Source: Pseudonocardiaceae bacterium (GTDB lineage Bacteria; Actinomycetota; Actinomycetes; Mycobacteriales; Pseudonocardiaceae). From it: 64,000 bases of DNA. A model generated the notes under the pieces. That model was not told the DNA's origin. It was given only the letters and a program-made list of their open reading frames with translations, and made no database searches. Positions 1-7,818 of this stretch are shown here, in pieces. How positions within the stretch are numbered: the stretch's first letter is position 1; each line of letters begins with the position of its first letter. The translations under genes and the position numbers were made by a program. Location of the stretch: positions 1 to 64,000 of the forward strand of contig WHTH01000008.1 of the NCBI GenBank assembly GCA_009377865.1, read 5' to 3'.

Positions 1-42
1 CCTTTCAAGGCGGCAGCGCGGGTTCGAATCCCGTTGGGGACA
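1..42 (+). tRNA. tRNA-Glu (UUC), 3' part only
   Basis: The window opens inside the anticodon arm. The loop reads CTTTCAA, giving anticodon UUC. The T arm (stem 18-22/30-34, loop TTCGAAT) and the 3' acceptor strand with discriminator A at 42 follow. CCA is not encoded. The 5' half lies outside the window. Confidence 0.9.
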
Positions 43-52
43 CGCAGTACGA

Positions 53-126
53 GGCCCAGTGGCGCAGTCGGTTAGCGCGTCGCCCTGTCACGGCGAAGGT
101 CGCGGGTTCGAGTCCCGTCTGGGTCG
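53..126 (+). tRNA. tRNA-Asp (GUC)
   Basis: The acceptor strand GGCCCAG (53-59) pairs with CTGGGTC (119-125) through one G-U pair, and the discriminator is G126. The anticodon loop CTGTCAC gives GUC. The T loop is TTCGAGT. CCA is not encoded. It lies 10 bp after tRNA-Glu, so the three tRNAs probably form one transcript. Confidence 0.95.
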
Positions 127-151
127 CTTCGTACCGGCTTCCGCCGGTTCC

Positions 152-225
152 GGCCAGGTAGCTCAGATGGTACGAGCGTCCGACTGAAAATCGGAAGGTC
201 GGCGGTTCGACCCCGCCCCTGGCCA
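152..225 (+). tRNA. tRNA-Phe (GAA)
   Basis: The acceptor GGCCAGG (152-158) pairs with CCTGGCC (218-224), with discriminator A225. The anticodon loop CTGAAAA gives GAA. The T arm is GGCGG-TTCGACC-CCGCC. This is the last gene of the Glu-Asp-Phe tRNA cluster. Confidence 0.95.
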
Positions 226-244
226 CCCTCCCGCCAGTAACATC

Positions 245-394
245 ATGGAACCCGAGTGGCAGCCGGTGGTCACCCTCGACGGCGAGCAAGGGACGAGGGC
301 ACTGCGCTACAGTGGCGTGTTCACGCAGCAACAGGCCAGCCACAACAACTCGTCGATGCGGGAGTTCCTCGATGCCCATGAGCCCCGATGCTGA
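245..394 (+). CDS. small hypothetical protein (49 aa)
   Basis: A 49-residue ORF begins MEPEWQPVVTL and ends DAHEPRC. Its third codon positions are strongly G/C, as in neighbouring genes, which supports real coding. It overlaps the next small ORF by 23 bp in another frame, as in a compact operon. I recognise no domain. Its place directly after a tRNA array, a common integration site, allows a mobile-element remnant, but nothing in the sequence proves this. No strong ribosome binding site precedes it. Confidence 0.4.
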   Translation: MEPEWQPVVTLDGEQGTRALRYSGVFTQQQASHNNSSMREFLDAHEPRC

Positions 395-560
395 CCCTAC
401 CCGGAGGGCGTGGATCGAGTGCTGCGACGAGTGGTGCTACCTGCTCGGCAACGAGGGACCGCAGGTGCATCTGCAATGCCCGGCGTGCCGCAAGACGTTC
501 TGGCACGACACCGGATTCCGGCACGGCCGGGCGCAATCTGACCGACCGTCTGCGTCCTGA
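372..560 (+). CDS. small cysteine-rich protein, possible zinc ribbon (62 aa)
   Basis: This 62-residue ORF starts at ATG 372 inside the end of the preceding small ORF. It carries a CCDEWC cluster near residue 19 and a CPAC motif near residue 40, followed by Trp-His, which suggests a small metal-binding knuckle. Codon third positions are G/C rich. A second in-frame ATG lies at 378. The family is not recognised. Zinc binding is an inference from the paired cysteine motifs. Confidence 0.45.
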   Translation: MPMSPDADPTRRAWIECCDEWCYLLGNEGPQVHLQCPACRKTFWHDTGFRHGRAQSDRPSAS

Positions 561-726
561 CCGTCCCTGTCCCTCCGCTCGCGAGGAGTCCGTCACCGCC
601 CGCGCCCTCGGTCTCACCGGTCGCGACCCCTCGTGGATGCCCTAGTCCGGTCACCGGCGTGCTAGGCGTTTTGTAACCTGTTCGGCGGCAGCGGCGCCGG
701 CGATGCTGTGCCTAGCCTGGGGTTCC

Positions 727-1680
727 GTGCACAAACGTCATTTGCCGTGGCTCGCCATGGCGCTGATCACACTTCTCGCCGCGTGCGGGACCGGGACCGC
801 CCCATCGCCGACCCAGGCACCTGAGGGGCAGGCGCGTCAGGCACCGGCGTCGCCCGCCGACCCGGCATTGCACCCGGACCCGGCACTCGATCCGGTGCTC
901 TCCGGCGGCCGGCCCCAGGTCGCGTCCGATCCGGCGGGGCTGGCCCACCAGCTCACCGTCGCCGAGACCGCGATCCGGGACGCGAGAACACCCCCTGACC
1001 AACTGAATGCCGCGGCGTGGACGGCCCAGGTCGCCTACCGCACGCTCGAGTACCGGCCCGACTGGGACGGCGCGGTGCTCGGCGCGGTGCCGTCGCGGCT
1101 GCACGAGGTGGTGCTGCGCAACACGGCCGCGCGTCGCGAGTTCCTGGCGATGCAGGGCAGCCTCGACGACACGCTGCCGACGTGGCGGATGATCGAACCG
1201 TTGCCCGCGGCACAGCTGCGCGGGATCTACGGCGAGGCGCAGCGCCGCTTCGGCGTGCCGTGGCAGGTCCTCGCCGCAGTGCACCTGGTGGAGACCGGCA
1301 GCGGGCGGATCGTCGGGCTGTCCACCGCCGGCGCGCAGGGTCCCATGCAGTTCATGCCTGCCACGTGGGACAGCTACGGCATGGGGGGCGACGTCTGGGA
1401 CACGCGCGACGCGATGATGGGAGCTGCCAACTACCTCGCGGCCAACGGCGCGGCCGACGGCGAACTCGACCGGGCGCTCTACCGCTACAACAACGATACG
1501 CGTTACGTCCGGGCGGTACGCCACTATGCGAGCGTGATGCGCATCGACGAGCGTGCCTTCCTCGGCTACCACGCCCGGCCGGTCTACTACCGCACCAGCG
1601 CGGGCGACATCATGCTGCCGGTCGGTTACGAGTCGTCCCGCAGCCTGCCGGTCCAGGAGTGGCTCGCCCGGCCCCGCTGA
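727..1680 (+). CDS. lytic murein transglycosylase, lipoprotein
   Basis: This is a secreted, membrane-anchored peptidoglycan lytic transglycosylase. The GTG at 727 gives a short basic N-terminus, a hydrophobic stretch and a lipobox LLAAC with the lipidated Cys near residue 20; an ATG at 703 would add eight residues. The SLT-type domain lies in the C-terminal half. It has the candidate catalytic Glu in HLVETGSGRI, then AGAQGPMQFMPATW, and ends with an ALYRYNND segment typical of these enzymes. A Pro/Ala-rich linker follows the lipid anchor. The exact glycan product (1,6-anhydro-MurNAc) is family knowledge. The M50-type membrane protein gene lies 33 bp downstream on the same strand. Confidence 0.88.
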   Translation: MHKRHLPWLAMALITLLAACGTGTAPSPTQAPEGQARQAPASPADPALHPDPALDPVLSGGRPQVASDPAGLAHQLTVAETAIRDARTPPDQLNAAAWTAQVAYRTLEYRPDWDGAVLGAVPSRLHEVVLRNTAARREFLAMQGSLDDTLPTWRMIEPLPAAQLRGIYGEAQRRFGVPWQVLAAVHLVETGSGRIVGLSTAGAQGPMQFMPATWDSYGMGGDVWDTRDAMMGAANYLAANGAADGELDRALYRYNNDTRYVRAVRHYASVMRIDERAFLGYHARPVYYRTSAGDIMLPVGYESSRSLPVQEWLARPR

Positions 1681-1713
1681 GTCCACTGACCTGAATCCCA
1701 CTGACCTGACGCG

Positions 1714-2454
1714 GTGGCGTGGCCGCATGATGTGCGGGTGGATCTCGGCGACGTCTGGCAGCAAGTGACCGGGACACAACCGGAGCCGCCCGATGCGGTG
1801 GTGCTGCTGGCCGGGCTGGCCGCACTCATGCTGATCGGCTGGCAGCCGGCCTGGCGGGTGCTTCGAGGCGTGATCACAATCGCGCATGAGGGCGGGCACG
1901 CGGCGGCCGCGGCGCTGACCGGGCGGCAGCTGCTCGGGGTGCGGCTGCACTCGGACACCTCGGGCCTGACGCTGTCGCGCGGTCGCGCCACCGGGCCCGG
2001 CATGGTGTTCACGTTGGCCGCCGGGTACGTCGCGCCGTCGCTGCTCGGGCTCGGTGGGGTGGCGCTGCTGGGCAGCGGTCACATCACTGCGCTGCTGTGG
2101 AGCAGCATCGCGCTGCTGGCGGTGATGCTGCTGCTGATCCGCAACGTCTACGGCGTTGTCTCCGTCGTGGGCACGGCCGCGGTGGTGTTCGTGCTGTCCT
2201 GGTATGGCACCGCTGCAGTGCAGGCAGCGTTCGGGTACTTGTTCGTCTGGTTCCTGCTGCTCGCGTCACCGCGCCCGGTGCTCGAACTGCCCCGGCTGCG
2301 TCGAGGCGGCCGGGGTCGCGACTCCGACGCCGACCAGCTGGCGCGGCTGACCGGCCTCGCTGCCGGTGGCTGGGTCCTGCTGTTCGGGGCAGTGACACTG
2401 GCGGCCGCGGCCGCCGGCGCCTACTGGCTCGTGCCCTGGGCCGCAACGCTGTGA
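1714..2454 (+). CDS. M50B-family integral membrane metalloprotease-like protein
   Basis: A polytopic membrane protein of 246 aa. The HEGGH signature (HExxH form, residues about 58-62) lies in the first part of a hydrophobic core, as in the M50B peptidase-like family of actinobacteria. At least five hydrophobic segments follow. A distal Asp zinc ligand, as in site-2 proteases, is not obvious, so protease activity is unproven. GTG 1714 is the earliest start; GTGs at 1732 and 1738 are alternatives. The stop codon abuts the stop of the convergent aminotransferase gene, the two forming TGATCA at 2452-2457. Confidence 0.7.
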   Translation: MAWPHDVRVDLGDVWQQVTGTQPEPPDAVVLLAGLAALMLIGWQPAWRVLRGVITIAHEGGHAAAAALTGRQLLGVRLHSDTSGLTLSRGRATGPGMVFTLAAGYVAPSLLGLGGVALLGSGHITALLWSSIALLAVMLLLIRNVYGVVSVVGTAAVVFVLSWYGTAAVQAAFGYLFVWFLLLASPRPVLELPRLRRGGRGRDSDADQLARLTGLAAGGWVLLFGAVTLAAAAAGAYWLVPWAATL

Positions 2455-3666
2455 TCACGCGGACCAGCGCCCGAGGAAGGAGCCGAGCCGCCCGATCGCG
2501 TCGGCGAGATCCTCGGCGTGCGGTAGCGTGACGATGCGCAGATGGTCGGGGCGTGGCCAGTTGAAGCCCCGGCCGTGCACCAGCATGACGTGCTCGGCGC
2601 GCAGCAGTTCGAGCACGAACCGCTCGTCGTCGTCGATCCGGTGCACGGCCGGATCCAGCCGCGGGAACGCGTATAGCGCACCGCGCGCCTTCACACAGCT
2701 GACCCCCGGGATCTCGTTGAGCATCCGGTAGGCGGTGTCGCGCTGCTCGACCAGCCGGCCGCCGGGCAGCACCAGCTCGCGGACGTCGCGTGGCCCTCCC
2801 AGCGCCGCCTGGATGCCGTGCTGCGCCGGCACGTTGGGGCACAGCCGCATGTTGGCCAGGACCGACAGTCCCTCGAGGTAGCTGCCGGCGTGCTCGGTCG
2901 GGCCCGAGACCACCATCCAGCCGGCGCGGAACCCCGCGACCCGGTAGGACTTGGACAGCCCGTTGAACGTCACGCACAGCACGTCGGGCGCCAGCGACGC
3001 GGTCGCCACGTGCTCGGCACCGTCGTAGAGGATCTGGTCGTAGATCTCGTCGGACAGCAGCAGCAGGCTGCGACGGCGCGCGATGTCGACGAGCGCGCCG
3101 AGCACGTCGGCCGGGTACACGGCACCGGTTGGGTTGTTGGGATTGATGACGACCAGCGCGCGGGTACGGTCGGTGATCTTGGCTTCGACGTCGGCGGGGT
3201 CGGGCAGCCACCCGGATCCCTCGTCGCACACGTAGTGCACCGCGCGGCCGCCGCACAGACTGACGACCGCGCTCCACAGTGGATAGTCCGGGGCGGGCAC
3301 GAGCACCTCGTCGCCGTCCTCGAGCAGCGCCTGGCACGCCATCGTGATCAGCTCGGAGACCCCGTTGCCCAGCCAGACGTCGTCGACGTCGATGCCCTCG
3401 ATGCCCTTGGCCTCGTGGTACTGCACGACCGCGCGGCGGGCGGGCACGATCCCGCGGGAGTCGCTGTAGCCCTGCGCGGTCGGCAGCTGGCGCACCATGT
3501 CGCGGACGATCTCGTCAGGCGCCTCGAAGCCGAAGGGCGCCGGGTTGCCGATGTTGAGCCGCAGGATGCGGTGGCCTTCCTGCTCGAGCCGCATCGCCTC
3601 GTCGAGCACCGGTCCCCGGACGTCGTAGGCTACTCCGGACAGCTTGCTCGACTGTGTCACCTGCAT
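2455..3666 (-). CDS. PLP-dependent aminotransferase, AlaA/AspC type
   Basis: A fold type I aminotransferase of 403 aa, normal family length. It has the N-terminal NIGNPAPFGF segment, the NPNNPTG motif near residue 175, SDEIYD, and the Schiff-base lysine in LSKSYRVAGFRAGW near residue 240. The closest remembered relatives are the AlaA enzymes (glutamate-pyruvate aminotransferase) and Rv0337c, so alanine synthesis is the likely role. The start ATG at 3666 sits in the second of two 14-bp repeats. The upstream repeat supplies AGGTGA just before it, which supports this start. Confidence 0.85.
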   Translation of the reverse strand: MQVTQSSKLSGVAYDVRGPVLDEAMRLEQEGHRILRLNIGNPAPFGFEAPDEIVRDMVRQLPTAQGYSDSRGIVPARRAVVQYHEAKGIEGIDVDDVWLGNGVSELITMACQALLEDGDEVLVPAPDYPLWSAVVSLCGGRAVHYVCDEGSGWLPDPADVEAKITDRTRALVVINPNNPTGAVYPADVLGALVDIARRRSLLLLSDEIYDQILYDGAEHVATASLAPDVLCVTFNGLSKSYRVAGFRAGWMVVSGPTEHAGSYLEGLSVLANMRLCPNVPAQHGIQAALGGPRDVRELVLPGGRLVEQRDTAYRMLNEIPGVSCVKARGALYAFPRLDPAVHRIDDDERFVLELLRAEHVMLVHGRGFNWPRPDHLRIVTLPHAEDLADAIGRLGSFLGRWSA

Positions 3667-3683
3667 TGGGTCACCTGCATTGG
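3656..3683. repeat. 14-bp tandem duplication across the aminotransferase start codon
   Basis: GTCACCTGCATTGG occurs twice in tandem (3656-3669 and 3670-3683). On the minus strand each unit reads CCAATGCAGGTGAC, so each has an ATG. The distal ATG (3680) opens an 8-codon frame that stops at once. Its AGGTGA is placed as a ribosome binding site for the real start at 3666. Confidence 0.9.
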
Positions 3684-4009
3684 ACCGACCCTACGTCGTC
3701 CCGGATCGCGACCAACGGCAGGAAGGCCTGGGTCAGTGGGCCGATCGCCAGCGCGTAGAGCACCGTTCCCACGCCGACGGTCCCACCGAGAATCCAGCCG
3801 GTGGACAGCACGGCCACCTCGATTCCCGTCCGCACCGCGCGGATTGAAAGCCCGGTGCGCTGGTGCAACCCGGTCATCAGCCGGTCCCGCGGACCGGTTC
3901 CCAGCCGGGCGCCGACGTATGCCGCGGTGGCCATCGCGTTGAGCACCACGCCGCCGACCATCATCGAGGGTCGGTCGCGCACCGGCAGCGCGTCGAGTTT
4001 GGTGGCCAT
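3671..4009 (-). pseudogene. YczE/YyaS/YitT-type membrane protein, C-terminal remnant
   Basis: The readable frame encodes about 112 aa with VGGVVLNAMATAAYVGARLG, GTGPRDRLMTGL and GGTVGVGTVLYALAIGP. These match the C-terminal half of the YczE-like membrane proteins of actinobacteria (usually about 210 aa). The N-terminal half is missing: upstream of the ATG at 4009 the sequence switches directly into the opposite-strand MocR gene. In related genomes this membrane gene is often divergent from a MocR/GntR regulator (remembered context). One deletion removing the shared promoter and both 5' ends explains the arrangement. Confidence 0.7.
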
Positions 4010-5324
4010 TGCTGCCGGGTATGCGACTTCCCTCGGAGCGGGAGCTGGCTGCTGCCACCCGCACCAGCCGCACCCTGGCCACCGCCGCCTACGACAGGCT
4101 TCGCGACGAGGGCCTGCTCGCCAGCCGACGCGGGGCCGGCTCGTGGACGGCATTGCCCGGCCCGGGCCAGGCCGACGGGGATGCCTTCCTGCCGAACCGC
4201 GAGTCACTGCTGGACCTGGCACACGCGGCACCGAGCGCACCGGCAGGCCTGGCGGCGGCTGCCGAGGCGGTGCGCCCCGCCTTCGCCGCGCAGCTGGCCG
4301 ACCACGGCTACCACCCGCAGGGTGTGCCCGAGCTCCGGCGCCGCATCGCCGCGCGCTTCGCCACCCGGGGCTGGCCACCACCCCGGACCAGATCCTCGTC
4401 ACCCACGGCGCGCAGCATGCCTTCGCGCTGGTGCTGCGCACCATGACGTCGCCCGGCGACCGGGTGCTCGTCGAGCACCCCACGTACCCCAACGCGCTCG
4501 ATGCCGTCCGCGCGGTGCACGCCCGCGCGGTGCCGGTGGCGCTGGACCGCACCGGATGGGACGTCGAGGCGCTGGATGCGGCGCTGCGCCGGTCCGTCCC
4601 TGCGCTGGCGTACCTGATCCCCGATTTCCAGAACCCGACCGGGATGCGGATGCCCGCTAGCACCCGCTGTGAGATCGCGGCCCTGCTGCGTCGCAGCCGC
4701 ACGCCGGTGGTGGCCGACGAGCCCCTTGTCGACCTCGACCTTGACGGCGGCGTGGCCCCGCCCGCGCTGGCCGAGGCGGTCGGCGAGCCCGCCATCACCA
4801 TTGGTTCCGCGAGCAAGACGTTCTGGGGCGGGCTGCGGATCGGCTGGCTGCGCGCCCCCGCCGAGATGGTGGCCCGGCTGGTCGCCGCCCGCCCGGCGAC
4901 CGACCTGGGCTGCCCGGTCTTCGAGCAACTGCTGCTGGCCGAGCTGCTCGACGGGCGCGACGCGCTGCTGGCCGGTCGGCTCGACGAGCTGCGAACCCGG
5001 CGGGCGGCCCTGCTCGACGCGGTGCGCCGGCACTGTCCGAACTGGTCGGTGCAGCCACCCGGCGGCGGGCTGTCGCTGTGGTGTGAGCTCGACGCGCCCG
5101 GATCGAGCCGGTTGGCGGTGCTGGCGGCGCAGCACGGCGTACGGGTCGTGCCTGGGTCGCGATTCAGCGCCCATGGGGGACTGGAACGCCGACTGCGGCT
5201 GCCTTACGCGTTGCCTCCCGACGTGCTCATCGGTGCCGGCGAGCGGCTGGCGCTGGCCTGGGCTGCGGTCGGCGCCGTCCCGGACGGCCGGATGGCGGCG
5301 GACACCGACGCCGCGCTGGCCTGA
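4009..5324 (+). pseudogene. MocR-type GntR/aminotransferase regulator, 5'-truncated and frameshifted
   Basis: MocR regulators fuse a GntR winged helix to an aminotransferase-like domain. Here the frame begins inside the winged helix (LPGMRLPSERELA, then SRTLATAAYDRLRDEGLL) and lacks the first 20-30 residues. The frame breaks near 4371-4376 in CCCGGGGCTGG, where one missing base would join RIAARFATRG to the continuing frame LATTPDQILVTHGAQ. The remaining domain is intact, with DEPLVDLDLDGG and the PLP-lysine region GSASKTFWGGLRIGW, and ends at 5324. Two independent lesions make it a likely pseudogene, although a sequencing error at the G run is possible. Confidence 0.7.
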
Positions 5325-5340
5325 CCAGCACGCGCCAGGT

Positions 5341-5393
5341 GCCGTGAAGGGCCCCATCACTGCATCCGGCGCAGTGAAGGGCCCCTTCATGGC
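5341..5393. repeat. dispersed paired-palindrome repeat, copy 1
   Basis: Two direct units about 27 bp apart each resemble GTGAAGGGCCCCTTCAT. The second unit (5374-5390) holds the perfect palindrome ATGAAGGGGCCCTTCAT in degenerate form; the first ends in CCATCAC. The linker reads TGCATCCGGCGC. A second copy with the same architecture lies at 61822-61874. Both sit in the gap just upstream of a plus-strand gene. No T tract follows, so it is not a standard terminator. Confidence 0.8.
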
Positions 5394-5424
5394 GCGCTCG
5401 GGCGGGCGAGGGGATGCTGTGAGC

Positions 5425-6369
5425 ATGGCGGGTCACTCGGTGACGGTGGACGTCGATGGACGGCGGCTGCGATTGTCCAACTTGGATAAGGTGCTCTACC
5501 CGGACACCGGGTTCAGGAAGGGCGAGGTGATCGACTACTACACCCGCATCGCACCGGTGCTGCTCCCGCATCTGGCCGACCGGCCACTGTCACTGCATCG
5601 CTGGCCCGATGGTGTCGGTGGTCAGTCGTTCTGGGACAAGGACGCTTCGCGCCACGCGCCCGACTGGCTGCGGGTCGTGCGGCTGCCGAGCCCTGGCAGC
5701 AGCAGCGGCAACGAGGAGGTCGGCTACGCGGTGGTCGACGGGCTTGCGGCGTTGGTGTGGGCGGCCAACCTGGCTGGCCTGGAGCTTCATGTTCCACAGT
5801 GGACTGTAGGGCCGCGTGACGGGCGACGGGAGCCCGACCTTGTGGTGTTCGACCTCGACCCGGGAGCGCCGGCCACGGTCGTCGAGTGCGGCCGGGTGGC
5901 CGAGGCCGTGCGCGAAGTACTGGCCGAGGATGGGCTCGACTGTGTGGTGAAGACCAGCGGGTCGAAGGGGATGCAGGTCTACGCGCCGGTGCAGGTCCGC
6001 GATGCGGCACGCACCTCCGAGTACGCGCGGCAGGTGGCTGAGCACCTGGCCGCGCAACGGCCCGGCGAGGTGGTCGCGGTGATGGCCAAGGCTCGTCGCG
6101 GCGGGAAGGTGTTCGTGGACTGGAGCCAGAACAACCCGGCCAAGACCACGGTCGCCCCTTACTCGTTACGAGGGCGCTCGCAGCCCACCGTGTCGACACC
6201 GATCAGCTGGAACGAGGTGGCCGACTGCCGCGACCCGGAGGACCTGGTCTTCGGCGTCGACGACGTGATCGAGCGTGTCTCGCACGACGGCGACCTGTTC
6301 GGTGCGCTGCTCGGTGAGCGGTACCGGCTGCCGGCACGGCCGCGAGTTGCTAGGGACCGGAAGCGGTGA
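5425..6369 (+). CDS. LigD-type polymerase/primase domain protein
   Basis: A stand-alone LigD polymerase (archaeo-eukaryotic primase fold) of 314 aa, the size of the single-domain NHEJ polymerases of actinobacteria. It carries LSNLDKVLYPDTGF at the N-terminus, FWDKDASRHAPDW, the metal-binding VVFDLDPG motif, and KTSGSKGMQVY, followed by VFVDWSQNNPAKTT. These enzymes add nucleotides and ribonucleotides at double-strand-break ends with Ku and a ligase. No ku or ligase gene lies in this window. ATG 5425 follows GGCGAGGGG; GTG 5419 is an alternative. It is preceded by a dispersed repeat and followed by two hairpins. Confidence 0.88.
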   Translation: MAGHSVTVDVDGRRLRLSNLDKVLYPDTGFRKGEVIDYYTRIAPVLLPHLADRPLSLHRWPDGVGGQSFWDKDASRHAPDWLRVVRLPSPGSSSGNEEVGYAVVDGLAALVWAANLAGLELHVPQWTVGPRDGRREPDLVVFDLDPGAPATVVECGRVAEAVREVLAEDGLDCVVKTSGSKGMQVYAPVQVRDAARTSEYARQVAEHLAAQRPGEVVAVMAKARRGGKVFVDWSQNNPAKTTVAPYSLRGRSQPTVSTPISWNEVADCRDPEDLVFGVDDVIERVSHDGDLFGALLGERYRLPARPRVARDRKR

Positions 6370-6384
6370 CCGGCCCGTCCGGTA

Positions 6385-6401
6385 CCACCCGTCACGGGTG
6401 G
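6385..6401. repeat. CCACCCG/CGGGTGG stem-loop
   Basis: A perfect 7-bp inverted repeat with a 3-nt loop lies 16 bp after the LigD stop. A related stem, ACCCGTACGGGT, lies near 7767, so similar stems flank the low-complexity gene 6576-7790. Confidence 0.6.
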
Positions 6402-6410
6402 ATGTAAGGA

Positions 6411-6486
6411 GCCCCGGCGCCGCGGGGGCAACGCGACGCCGGGGCCTTCAACCCGATCCGCCCGGGCGCGGTCGGACGGATCGGGG
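6411..6486. terminator. double hairpin terminator between convergent genes
   Basis: The first hairpin, GCCCCGGCG...CGCCGGGGC, spans 6411-6445. The second, CCCGATCCG (6452-6460) pairing with CGGATCGGG (6477-6485), is followed by CTTTCTCT. The pair separates the plus-strand LigD-type gene from the minus-strand gene ending at 6576 and can act in both directions. Confidence 0.75.
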
Positions 6487-6575
6487 GCTTTCTCTGGGGA
6501 TGCGCGCCAGGTCCGCATGCAGCGCGGACGGCGCGCCGGCGGTGCTGCCTAGACGGCGCACCGCGAACGACCGGT

Positions 6576-7790
6576 TCAGTCGGGTGAGGTGGATGGGCGC
6601 TGCGCGAGCAGGCCCGGTGCAACCGTGACCGGCGGGTGTATCAGTGCTCCCGCCGGACCGGCCGGGGGTGTCAGAGCGCTGTTGCTTCCCGGCAATGCCG
6701 GCGCGCTACCCGACCCGCCCGCAGATGTGGCGCCGGACGAGCAAGGTGGTGCCACGTTATGGTTCTGCGCCACCGAGCCGTCCACAGTGGAGAAAGCTAC
6801 CGCGTCCGCGGCTGCGCTGGTGTCTACAGTGTCTACAGTGTCTGCATCGGACGGAGCGAACCCGGCCACGACGGTCCCGGAACCGGGCAGTGTGTCGGTG
6901 GCAGTGTCCGGTCCGAGCACCGGACCGGACGGGGCGGCCGCTGCCGGCGCAGCCGTAACCGCCGGCGTCGGAGCCGACTGCGCTGTGGCTTGCGGGGAGA
7001 TCGCGGGACCGACCGGGGCCAGCCGCTCGGGAAGCCCGACCACGCCTCCGGCTACCTCGGCGACGCCTCCGGCCGCATCGACGACGGGCCCGGCTAGTTC
7101 AGTGACAGGCTCGGGCAGTTCAGTGACGGGGCCCGCCAGCTCGGTTGCTGGCTCGGCCAGCTCGGCAACGGGCACGGTGCGCTCCGCGACGCGCGGTGCC
7201 AAGTCGGAGACCGGGGATGCGGTGTCGTCAGCCGACTCGGGAGGTTCGGCATCCGAGGAAGCTGGCATCACGGTGTCGGCGGGTGAGTCGTCGGCGGGTG
7301 ATTGGTCGGCGGCAGCGGCTCCATCCGGGGTGGTCTCCGACTCCGGCTCGACAACCGAAGCGGCGGATGAGCCGGCCGACTCGGCGGTGTCGCTGGCCAC
7401 ATCGGTGGCTGTCGTGACGGCCGAGGCGGCGGGTTCACGCTCGGTGTCGATCGCCTCGGTGTCTTCCACCGGTGATTCGTTCTGCCGTTCGCTGACGGGC
7501 GAGTCCAGCGAGTCAACCCCGGGGACGATCGCCATGCCGGGCGCGCTGCCCAGCAGCCAACCCCCCACCAGCAGCCCGCCGACGAACGTGACCCGCACCA
7601 GCAGCCGGGTCAGCGCAGCGGCGAGCGCCAAAGGTGCGCTGTGGGTGCGGGCCACCGGCGTATCCCAGCTGTCGGGCGGCCGACCGTCACACGGCCGCAG
7701 GTTGCCTGGATCATCCCTCTTTCGCGGCCCGATCGGCACCCCTGGAAGGGGCATGACAGGAACCACCCGTACGGGTGACCGGCCACTCAT
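6576..7790 (-). CDS. low-complexity membrane-anchored protein, hypothetical
   Basis: About 404 aa. After a 40-60 residue cytosolic head there is one hydrophobic segment (ALTRLLVRVTFVGGLLVGGW). A very long region rich in Ala, Pro, Ser, Thr, Glu and Asp follows, with degenerate repeats of the form ELAGPVTELPEPVTELAGP. No enzyme domain is seen. A cell-wall-spanning or surface role is an inference from the single anchor and disordered tail. ATGs at 7790 and 7754 are both possible starts, and neither has a clear ribosome binding site. It follows the aminotransferase gene on the same strand by 28 bp. Confidence 0.55.
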   Translation of the reverse strand: MSGRSPVRVVPVMPLPGVPIGPRKRDDPGNLRPCDGRPPDSWDTPVARTHSAPLALAAALTRLLVRVTFVGGLLVGGWLLGSAPGMAIVPGVDSLDSPVSERQNESPVEDTEAIDTEREPAASAVTTATDVASDTAESAGSSAASVVEPESETTPDGAAAADQSPADDSPADTVMPASSDAEPPESADDTASPVSDLAPRVAERTVPVAELAEPATELAGPVTELPEPVTELAGPVVDAAGGVAEVAGGVVGLPERLAPVGPAISPQATAQSAPTPAVTAAPAAAAPSGPVLGPDTATDTLPGSGTVVAGFAPSDADTVDTVDTSAAADAVAFSTVDGSVAQNHNVAPPCSSGATSAGGSGSAPALPGSNSALTPPAGPAGALIHPPVTVAPGLLAQRPSTSPD

Positions 7791-7818
7791 ACGGGTGATA
7801 GCCCCGTGTCCGCCCACC

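Noticed and set aside
712-2082. 456-codon minus-strand frame
   Set aside because: It is antisense to the transglycosylase and M50 genes and has a shadow-like composition (His/Arg/Gln rich).
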